DNA of 15,649 nucleotides from UBA1306 sp964396415. Its GTDB lineage: Bacteria; Spirochaetota; Spirochaetia; Treponematales; Rectinemataceae. Below the pieces are notes generated by a model that was not told the DNA's origin, did no database searches, and was given only the letters and a program-made list of their open reading frames with translations. Position numbers and translations under genes: made by a program. The stretch lies in assembly GCA_964396415.1 (NCBI GenBank), contig CAYNFM010000083.1, positions 1 to 15,649 on the forward strand. The letters run 5' to 3'. Below, one piece after another: positions 6,540-12,661 of this stretch (the stretch's first letter is position 1; every line of letters starts with the position of its first letter).

Positions 6540-7323
6540 GCGGAGCGCCCTCCTTGCCGTTCTCCTATCGGCGCTCGCGGCCTTGGGGGCCGAGCCGAGC
6601 CTTGCTCCCGATCGGGCGGATCTCGTAAAACGTCTCGTCGGCCGCTTCTACGAGCAGGAAAATCTCGCGGGAAGCTCGGGCAAGATACTGCGGGACGTAG
6701 TCCTCGTGCAGCGTATCGTCACGTCCGAGGCCGAATCCCGGAAGGCCTCCATTGTCGTCATTTTCTGCAAGAATCCGAAAGTCTCTCTCGTGTTTTTGAC
6801 GGACGAAACGGGGAGGGCCACCGCCTTTCTCCAGCGCGGGACCGACACGTGGATATATCGCGAAAGCTTGCGTATCCCCCTCAAAGTCTCGCTTTCGCAG
6901 AGTGTGTTCGGGGATGCCAACTTGGGCGATATCCTCGGCCTGAACTTAGTCGAAGACTTTACCTGCACTAGCGTCGCCGAGGAGGAGAATAGCTATATTT
7001 TCCAATTCAAAAGGATATCGACGACGTACCCCTATTCGGGAGTCGACGTCGTCGCGGACCAAGAGAGCGGGGATTTCAGCGCGATTCATTACCGGAGTTA
7101 CGCCGGCGGCATCATTCGACAAGCCGCGCTTTCCGATTACGCCAGCCTTAATGGCGGCCATCGCGTACCTACCTGGACGATCAGCAGCCTCCACCTGAAC
7201 ACGGCGCGCAGCACGAAGATCAGCTATGAAGACATCAAGCCGCTTTCCATCCCGGAGGCCTTTTTCCAGCCGAACGCGAACTCGCTCTCTCAATTCCTCA
7301 GGTGGGCCGGAAATTATAAATGA
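6532..7323 (+). CDS. LolA-like periplasmic (lipo)protein carrier
   Basis: The 263 residues start with a signal peptide cleaved near ALG/AEPS (about residue 20). The mature part begins DLVKRLVGRFYEQENLAGSS and has the alternating beta-strand pattern of the LolA/LolB-like open barrel of outer-membrane lipoprotein-sorting proteins: segments such as ASIVVIFCKNPKVSLVFL, TDTWIYRESLRIPLKVSLSQ, then DFSAIHYRSYAGG. The WIYxxxLRxPxKVSLSQSVFGDANxGDIL region resembles the larger LolA-like family (about 250 residues) that sits beside FtsX-type permeases. There is no lipobox. ATG 6532 overlaps the permease stop by 8 nt; the gene ends in an ATGA overlap with the next. It probably shuttles a lipid-bearing cargo from the ABC pair to the outer membrane. 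Cargo is unknown. Confidence 0.8.
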   Translation: MSRRSALLAVLLSALAALGAEPSLAPDRADLVKRLVGRFYEQENLAGSSGKILRDVVLVQRIVTSEAESRKASIVVIFCKNPKVSLVFLTDETGRATAFLQRGTDTWIYRESLRIPLKVSLSQSVFGDANLGDILGLNLVEDFTCTSVAEEENSYIFQFKRISTTYPYSGVDVVADQESGDFSAIHYRSYAGGIIRQAALSDYASLNGGHRVPTWTISSLHLNTARSTKISYEDIKPLSIPEAFFQPNANSLSQFLRWAGNYK

Positions 7324-8426
7324 GATCGATGCTACCGGCTCTCGCGCTTACGCTTTTCGTCTCGGGCGGTCTATTCGCCATTGAGGCTCCCGCCTCATCC
7401 TCCACGTTCTATTCCGAGCTCGATTCGTCATACGGGCTATTGCTCTTCGACGATAGCCTCGTCCCCGATTCGGTTCGGGCGGGCAAGGAGATCGCTACAG
7501 CAGGCAGGGCTATAGCGGGCTTCGTTTCGAGTCCCTTCCCTTTCGCGATCGAGGTGTCCGCCGTCGCCATGGTCCCGGATGAGAGCTTGCAGGTTCGCGA
7601 TTGCTTCTTCTCTTATTTTGCCGAGAACTGGTCCGTCGGTTTCGGCAAACAGAAGGCCGCATGGGGGTCCGGCAACTACTTTCAGCCCCTTTTTTTCCTG
7701 GATTTCGTCGCCGACCCTTACGCGCGGTATTTGACCGCAATCGTAGCGCCCAGAATCTGGCAGGCCGATTTTTCCGTCTTCTCAGGGAGCAATACCCTTA
7801 CCGCTAAAGGCTTTGTCGACCAGAGCCTCATCGAGGGCTGGGCCGCGCCGGCATGGTATTCCGGTCTCCTGGATGACGAGCGTTCTCTCGGCTCGCTTAC
7901 GCTGGATGAGGAGATAGCCTGGCTCCATCGCGACACCGCGACCTCTTCCTTCGCCGACTCTATTATCGCCGGCCAAGAAACGAAATTACTTGCCGCCGAT
8001 GACGTGACGATCGTCATATCGCAGTCCCTCGCAGTACCTTTCTCCTCATTCATCGATCCTTCTTCCTCGGTATATAAAGGCAGCCTCTCGGCCCAGGCCG
8101 ACTTCTTCGAGAAAACCCTCTTCATCTCGCCTGAAATGGCCTACGACGGCGAAGCGTGGCTCGCTGGGACCGCCATCGGATTTGCGCCCCGATCCGGCGT
8201 TTGCAATCTCGGCCTGAACTTCGAATACGCCATCGCGCATCCCGGTTTCATGCTCACGATCTCCGCGGCTCTGGAAACCAAAAGGGGAATCGGTTTCGCC
8301 CTCGGCGGGACCTGGTATGGCGGGGACCAAAGCGGGCCCTGGTATGCGGTGGGCCAAGACGGGGCTTCCGGAAGCAATCTACTGCCCGTCTCCCTCGTCT
8401 GTACGATGAGCATGAAAACGAATTAA
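7320..8426 (+). CDS. Predicted outer-membrane beta-barrel protein, unrecognised family
   Basis: I do not recognise a named family. The 368 residues start with a signal peptide (hydrophobic core LPALALTLFVSGGL, cleavage near FA/IEAP, about residue 20-21). The mature chain is rich in aromatic, Gly, Ser and short alternating hydrophobic stretches typical of amphipathic barrel strands (for example SSTFYSELDSSYGLLLF, FAIEVSAVAMVP, NWSVGFGKQKAAWGSGNYFQ, LGLNFEYAIAHPGFMLTIS, GIGFALGGTWYGG) and shows no long helices. The phrase GFGKQKAAWGSGNYFQPL resembles porin-like or DUF1302-type outer-membrane proteins of spirochaetes, but not enough to name it. The C-terminus is TMSMKTN, not aromatic. ATGA overlap with the LolA-like gene shows tight coupling, which suggests a partner or cargo of the transporter. 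Confidence 0.72.
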   Translation: MRSMLPALALTLFVSGGLFAIEAPASSSTFYSELDSSYGLLLFDDSLVPDSVRAGKEIATAGRAIAGFVSSPFPFAIEVSAVAMVPDESLQVRDCFFSYFAENWSVGFGKQKAAWGSGNYFQPLFFLDFVADPYARYLTAIVAPRIWQADFSVFSGSNTLTAKGFVDQSLIEGWAAPAWYSGLLDDERSLGSLTLDEEIAWLHRDTATSSFADSIIAGQETKLLAADDVTIVISQSLAVPFSSFIDPSSSVYKGSLSAQADFFEKTLFISPEMAYDGEAWLAGTAIGFAPRSGVCNLGLNFEYAIAHPGFMLTISAALETKRGIGFALGGTWYGGDQSGPWYAVGQDGASGSNLLPVSLVCTMSMKTN

Positions 8427-8439
8427 CAGGGAGTCGCGC

Positions 8440-9456
8440 ATGAAGAATACGGTCATCGCCGTACTGTTCCTCATGTCTCTCGCGGCCGCGACCGCGGCAC
8501 AAACGCAGGGAGATGAGCCTCCTCCCGCTTCCGCGCCTCCCTCCTGGGATTTCGCCGCATTCGGAATCGAGGCGCCGGGAAACGGCTATCTCTTCTCCTG
8601 GTCGCCCGGCCTCGCGACGCCCGATTACAAGATCAGTATCCTGACGGGTTATGGTCAGGCATATTCCGATACGAATTCTTTCCTCGACACCTTGCTCTAT
8701 CGTGGAGGACTGGGTTTCACGGCCGGAAGCGTTTTCGCGAATCTCGACTATTCCAAGGACTTCGCCAGCCTAGGCTATGCTTATTACGCCGTGCAATCGG
8801 GATTGGAAGGCAGGATCGGCCTCAAGCTCGATTCCGGGCTGACTCTGCAGGACTATGGCTTCTTCGGAACCTTCGATAACTCCGACTGCAGCGCCTCGTC
8901 TTTCTGGTATAGCCAAGCCTCCGCATACCAATCTCTGGACTTAAGCGTTGATTCCGATCTCGCCGCGCGGATCGACTTGTCTTTATTCCGCGATCCGAGC
9001 ACGGACCGACTCGCCTGGGGGATTCAGAGCGATCTTTTGCTCTCTCTTTTCGACAATGGGCTCAGTTCTCACCTGAGCATGGGTCACGTCGAGCAAGGCA
9101 CCACGGGAATAGCCGGTACGATGACCTACGATTTCTCCGCCGTCGCGCCTGGCTTTCCGGCCGGCATCGTCAGCGGCTCGAGCTTCGTTGCCCTGGAGAA
9201 TAAGGCACGATTCTTTCCCTTGGCATTGTTCACCTCCATTCCTTTTATTTCAAATATGCTCTATATCGGCCCTTTCCTCGACCTGGGCATCTATCTGCCG
9301 GCGCAAACTCTTATCAGCCGCAATCGTTTCTCGTATATGGCCGGCGCGGGGATAGGTCTCCTCTTCTTTAAAACCGATTTCACGGTAAGCTATGGGTACG
9401 GCCCCGACTCGGGCTGGGCTTTGCAATTTCGTATGAAGTCGATCTCGCTTTACTAG
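8440..9456 (+). CDS. Second predicted outer-membrane beta-barrel protein, unrecognised family
   Basis: The 338 residues have a clear signal peptide (MKNTVIAVLFLMSLAAATAA, cleavage before QTQGDE). A proline-rich linker (GDEPPPASAPPSW) is followed by strand-like segments with aromatic girdle residues: YKISILTGYGQAYSDT, GGLGFTAGSVFANLDYSKD, GYAYYAVQSGLEGRIGLKL, LYIGPFLDLGIYL, FSYMAGAGIGLLFFKTDFTVSYGYG. It ends WALQFRMKSISLY, a final amphipathic strand with C-terminal Tyr, as expected for BAM-assembled outer-membrane proteins. No named family is recognised. Site AGGGAG lies 7-12 nt upstream of ATG 8440, 13 nt after the previous stop. It closes the eight-gene operon and may form a pair with the preceding barrel protein, though I see no clear homology between them. 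Confidence 0.75.
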   Translation: MKNTVIAVLFLMSLAAATAAQTQGDEPPPASAPPSWDFAAFGIEAPGNGYLFSWSPGLATPDYKISILTGYGQAYSDTNSFLDTLLYRGGLGFTAGSVFANLDYSKDFASLGYAYYAVQSGLEGRIGLKLDSGLTLQDYGFFGTFDNSDCSASSFWYSQASAYQSLDLSVDSDLAARIDLSLFRDPSTDRLAWGIQSDLLLSLFDNGLSSHLSMGHVEQGTTGIAGTMTYDFSAVAPGFPAGIVSGSSFVALENKARFFPLALFTSIPFISNMLYIGPFLDLGIYLPAQTLISRNRFSYMAGAGIGLLFFKTDFTVSYGYGPDSGWALQFRMKSISLY

Positions 9457-9479
9457 CGGGTACCGTCGACCAGACGCGT

Positions 9480-9514
9480 CATCCTTGAAAGACCAGTCGG
9501 CAGTAGCAAGGATG
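9480..9514. repeat. Inverted repeat just after the envelope operon
   Basis: CATCCTTG (9480-9487) and CAAGGATG (9507-9514) are perfectly complementary over 8 bp with a 19-nt loop, 23 bp after the operon's last stop. A further AAAGGATG at 9633-9640 could pair with the same left arm. There is no T-tract. It may be part of a 3'-end structure. Confidence 0.45.
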
Positions 9515-9567
9515 CTCGGCAATACCCATCGCCCTACGACCTCAGCCACGGGAGTTGCCCATCGCGG

Positions 9568-9614
9568 GCATTGCGGCTGGTGTCCGGCTCGCGCCGGGCC
9601 AGTCACCGGAATGC
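9568..9614. repeat. Long imperfect palindrome in the convergent intergenic region
   Basis: Nested arms pair in order: GCATT (9568-9572) with AATGC (9610-9614), CGG (9574-9576) with CCG (9606-9608), CTGG (9577-9580) with CCAG (9599-9602), CCGGC (9584-9588) with GCCGG (9593-9597), around a TCGC loop. That gives 17 pairs over 47 bp with small internal loops. Placed between convergent genes, it could fold in either transcript and act as a bidirectional 3'-end element, or be one copy of a REP-like family. No T-tract is seen. Confidence 0.55.
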
Positions 9615-9660
9615 GCTCAGCCCTCGTCGACGAAAGGATGCCGACCTGGGCCACGGGCCT

Positions 9661-10083
9661 TCAGGCCGGCGCGGGATGCTTTTCGGCGTAGTACGTGCGA
9701 ACTTTGGCGGCTATCTGTTTATCCGTCATCCTGTCTACGGTCTCTACGCCGACGATGCGTCCGCCGAGGTCGATCCTCTCGAGGCGTTTTTTCAGCTCGT
9801 CCTTCGCCTCGCCGGGCCCGAATATCAAGATGGATTCCGCCTCCTTGACGCTCGCGATTATCGCGTCGTAATAGATATTGAGATGGCCGGTACCGGACCG
9901 CTGTCGGCTGTCGTCGGCGGGAACCTGCCGCGGCTCGAACGAGCCTTCGTGACGCGACCCCGGAGAGCGCCTGGCCTGCTTTTCGACCTGCGATATTACC
10001 AGCCCGATCTCTTCGTCGTTGCCTGTGATGCTAACGACGAGCGCCTTCCTATGATCAATCCATAGGCCCGCTTTTCTTATCAT
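9661..10083 (-). CDS. Small eRF1-like (baeRF-type) protein, possible ribosome-associated factor
   Basis: The 140-residue product has AGLWIDHRKALVVSI at its start (5-19), a polar, probably disordered middle (about 36-66: QARRSPGSRHEGSFEPRQVP), then LNIYYDAIIASVKEAESILIFGPGEAKDELKKRLE. The WIDHRxA opening and the GPGEAKxELxKxLE segment are those of small bacterial proteins annotated as translational machinery or eRF1 domain-like, related to archaeo-eukaryotic release factor domain 3. No GGQ motif is present, so peptide release by itself is not expected. A strong site (AGGAGGAT on the minus strand, 10086-10093) precedes the ATG at 10083. It is the only minus-strand gene here, convergent with the envelope operon and divergent from the glycosyltransferase. 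A role in stress or ribosome rescue is speculative. Confidence 0.75.
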   Translation of the reverse strand: MIRKAGLWIDHRKALVVSITGNDEEIGLVISQVEKQARRSPGSRHEGSFEPRQVPADDSRQRSGTGHLNIYYDAIIASVKEAESILIFGPGEAKDELKKRLERIDLGGRIVGVETVDRMTDKQIAAKVRTYYAEKHPAPA

Positions 10084-10221
10084 CGGATCCTCCTGTCCCT
10101 GCTCCCTCGCTGCCGCTCGGTTCCTTCATGGCGGTATAAGCGTCCTTTGCCTATTACCCCTAAGATACTCATTTCCCGGGCGATCCCCATCATATCGGCT
10201 TCGAGAAGGCGGGAGGCCGCA

Positions 10222-10251
10222 TTGCATGGGCCGGTAAGAATGCGCTATACT
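10222..10251 (+). promoter_or_regulatory. Probable sigma70 promoter of the glycosyltransferase/GH130 unit
   Basis: TTGCAT (10222-10227) and a good -10 TATACT (10246-10251; five of six consensus bases) are 18 bp apart. Transcription would start near 10258, giving a leader of about 90-120 nt that contains the palindrome at 10280-10301. The -35 matches only at TTG, so an activator may be needed. Confidence 0.5.
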
Positions 10252-10279
10252 GCACGCGGGCTCGTTTCGTCGCCGCGAC

Positions 10280-10301
10280 GGGAGTAATTATTAATTATCC
10301 C
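10280..10301. promoter_or_regulatory. AT-rich near-palindrome downstream of the promoter, possible operator or leader hairpin
   Basis: GGGA (10280-10283), a single unpaired g, TAATTA (10285-10290), a central t, TAATTA (10292-10297) and TCCC (10298-10301) form a 22-bp near-perfect palindrome with an AT-only core in a GC-rich region. Directly upstream, CGTCG (10268-10272) and CGACG (10276-10280) form a small hairpin. Its position about 20 bp after the predicted transcription start fits a repressor roadblock site or an RNA hairpin. Confidence 0.45.
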
Positions 10302-10348
10302 CGCCTCCTTCCCTCGGATCGCCCCGAGCCGAACGACGGCCCCGCTTC

Positions 10349-12661
10349 GTGGCGCGACACGAAAAAAGGAAAACCTTGACCATCCCCGGCATTCCCGAGC
10401 GCATCGCCTTCCTGGGAGACTACCCTCCGCGGCTCTGCGGCATCGCTACGTTTACGCAGGATCTCTGCGAGGCCGTCGCGGGCGAGGCTCCGGCCTCCCG
10501 ATGCTTCGTGGGCGCGGTCAACGATCGCGTCGACGCATACGAGTATCCTCCGCGTGTACGCTTCGAAATAGACGAGAAGGACTTGCATTCGTATCGCCGG
10601 GCCGCGGACTTCCTCAACTTCGACAACACGGACGTGCTGTGCGTGCAGCACGAATTCGGCATCTACGGCGGATCGGCCGGCAGCCACGTCCTCGCCCTGC
10701 TCAAGGAAGTCCGCATGCCCGTGGTGACTACCCTGCATACCGTCCTGAGCGATCCGGACGCCGCGCAGCGCAAGGTGATGGAAGAGCTCTCCCGACGCAG
10801 CGACCGCATCGTGGTGATGGCGCGCAAGGGCGAGGAGATATTGCGCGAGGTATACCGCGTCCCCGAGGACAAGGTCGATGTCATTCCCCATGGAATACCC
10901 GACATGCCCTTCGTCGACTCGAGCGTCTACAAGGCGCAATTGGGAGTCGAGGGGCGTATGGTGCTGCTCACCTTCGGGCTACTCGGGCCGGGCAAAGGCA
11001 TAGAGTACGTCATCGAGGCCCTGCCGGAGATCGTGAGGCGCCATCCGAACGCGGTCTACCTCGTGCTGGGGGCCACCCATCCCCATCTCGTCGCCCGAGA
11101 GGGCGAAAGCTATCGCCTCGGCCTCGAGAGACTCGCCGAGGACCGCGGAGTCAAGGGAAACGTCATCTTCTACAACCGCTTCGTCTCGCTGGGGGACCTC
11201 AAGGAGTTCATAGGCGCGACGGACATCTACCTGACCCCCTACCTCAACGAGACGCAGATCACCTCGGGTACGCTGGCCTACGTCTACGGGGCCGGCAAGG
11301 CGGTGGTCTCGACGCCCTATTGGCACGCCAAGGAGCTCCTCGCGGACGGTCGCGGCGCCCTCGTGCCGTTCCGCGATCCGAGCGCCATCGCGGAGGGCGT
11401 CTGCGGATTCCTCGACGACCCGGCGCGCCTGAGGGCGGTGCGCGAGAAAGCCTACGGCGTCGGCCGCGAGATGATCTGGCCCGCCGTGGCGCGCCGCTAT
11501 CTCGAGTCCTTCCGGCGCGCCCGCTCGGATCGCGTGGCCAAGCCGCGGACCGCCTTCGCGGACTGGACCCTCGCCAGCCGTCCCTACGAGCTGCCCCCCC
11601 TCCGGCTCGATCATATCGAGCGGATGACCGACGGTACCGGCATCCTGCAGCACGCCAATTTCAACGTGCCGAATTTCCAGGAGGGCTACTGCACCGACGA
11701 CAACGCCCGGGGCTTCATCCTCTGCAACCTGCTCGGGGAGCTCGGCGGCCGTCCCCATGCGGAGAGCCTCGATCGCCTCGCCACGAGCTACCTCGCCTAC
11801 CTATCCGCCGCCTTCAACGCCGACAGCGGCCGCTTCCGCAATTTCATGAGCCACGGGCGCCAGTGGCTCGAGGAGGAGGGTAGCGAGGACAGCCACGCGC
11901 GGGCGCTCTGGGCCCTGGGCGTCGGCGCCGGCTGCTCGCGGAACGAAGGGCATCGGAGGCTCTCGGCGCGGCTCTTCGAGCGTGGGCTGCCCGCGACCGC
12001 CGGCTTCAGCTCGCCGCGGGCCTGGGCCTTCGTCCTCCTGGGCCTCCACCAGTTCCTGCGCCGCTTCGGCGATCATCGCGCCGCCGTCGAGACGCGCTCG
12101 GCATTGACGGACAGGCTCGTCGGGATGTGGAGGGCCCACGCGACCGAGGATTGGCCCTGGTTCGAGCCTCGGGCGACTTACGATAACCCGCGGCTTTGCC
12201 AGGCCCTCATCCAGAGCGGCCGGTACATGCCCCGCCCCGACGCGCTGGAGATCGGACTCGAGTCCCTCCGCTGGCTCGCCTCGATCCAGAAAACGCGAGA
12301 GGGGCATTTCCGGCCGATCGGAAGCGACGGCTTCTACGAGAAAGGCGGAGCCCGCGCCGACTTCGATCAGCAGCCGGTCGAGGCCCAGGCGATGGTTTCA
12401 GCCTGCCTCGAGGCCTTTCGCGCCACCGAGGACCCGTCGTGGTCGAGCGAGGCCAAGCGCGCCTTCGAGTGGTTCCTCGGCCGCAACGACCTCGACCTGC
12501 CCCTCTACGATTCCAGCTCGGGCGGCTGCAGCGACGGGCTTCAGAAGGACCGGGTCAACGAGAACCAGGGCGCGGAATCGACTTTAGCCTTCCACCTTTC
12601 CCTCGCGGAGATGAGCGGCATGGACCATCTGGTCGCGATCCCGGCGGCGCTAGGCTCATGA
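10349..12661 (+). CDS. Glycosyltransferase family 4 protein fused to a six-hairpin glycosidase-like domain
   Basis: A 770-residue cytoplasmic fusion. Residues about 17-390 are a GT-B glycosyltransferase: RIAFLGDYPPRLCGIATFTQDL (18-39), VQHEFGIYGG (99-108), VDVIPHGIPD (176-185), LLTFGLLGPGKGIEYVIEAL (206-225), and the donor-site region YLTPYLNETQITSGTLAYVYGAGKAVVSTPYW (294-325). The usual EGFGLxxLEA is replaced by NETQITSGTLAY. Residues about 415-765 resemble an alpha/alpha six-hairpin glycosidase fold, starting LDHIERMTDGTGILQHANFN and including YCTDDNARG (447-455), SHGRQWLEEEGSEDSHARALWALG and FDQQPVEAQAMVSAC. GTG 10349 has no good ribosome binding site; TTG 10376, with AAGGA at 10366-10370, is a credible alternative nine codons in. 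ATGA overlap with the GH130 gene indicates joint function, probably synthesis or processing of a mannose-containing oligosaccharide. Confidence 0.87.
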   Translation: MARHEKRKTLTIPGIPERIAFLGDYPPRLCGIATFTQDLCEAVAGEAPASRCFVGAVNDRVDAYEYPPRVRFEIDEKDLHSYRRAADFLNFDNTDVLCVQHEFGIYGGSAGSHVLALLKEVRMPVVTTLHTVLSDPDAAQRKVMEELSRRSDRIVVMARKGEEILREVYRVPEDKVDVIPHGIPDMPFVDSSVYKAQLGVEGRMVLLTFGLLGPGKGIEYVIEALPEIVRRHPNAVYLVLGATHPHLVAREGESYRLGLERLAEDRGVKGNVIFYNRFVSLGDLKEFIGATDIYLTPYLNETQITSGTLAYVYGAGKAVVSTPYWHAKELLADGRGALVPFRDPSAIAEGVCGFLDDPARLRAVREKAYGVGREMIWPAVARRYLESFRRARSDRVAKPRTAFADWTLASRPYELPPLRLDHIERMTDGTGILQHANFNVPNFQEGYCTDDNARGFILCNLLGELGGRPHAESLDRLATSYLAYLSAAFNADSGRFRNFMSHGRQWLEEEGSEDSHARALWALGVGAGCSRNEGHRRLSARLFERGLPATAGFSSPRAWAFVLLGLHQFLRRFGDHRAAVETRSALTDRLVGMWRAHATEDWPWFEPRATYDNPRLCQALIQSGRYMPRPDALEIGLESLRWLASIQKTREGHFRPIGSDGFYEKGGARADFDQQPVEAQAMVSACLEAFRATEDPSWSSEAKRAFEWFLGRNDLDLPLYDSSSGGCSDGLQKDRVNENQGAESTLAFHLSLAEMSGMDHLVAIPAALGS

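Noticed and set aside
9480..9640. Integron attC site or tRNA-like gene
   Set aside because: No GTTRRRY-type core sites, integrase, or cloverleaf with acceptor and anticodon arms could be found.
9571..10065. Plus-strand frame of 164 residues opposite the eRF1-like gene
   Set aside because: The minus-strand frame has family motifs and a strong ribosome binding site; this one has neither and is its shadow.
10979..11758. Long minus-strand frame inside the glycosyltransferase
   Set aside because: It is antisense to well-conserved GT-B sequence, and such long open frames are common opposite GC-rich genes.
12196..12657. Alternative upstream start for a frame running into GH130
   Set aside because: This segment is Arg/Pro-rich out-of-frame sequence over the six-hairpin domain; ATG 12658 with the ATGA overlap gives the natural GH130 start.
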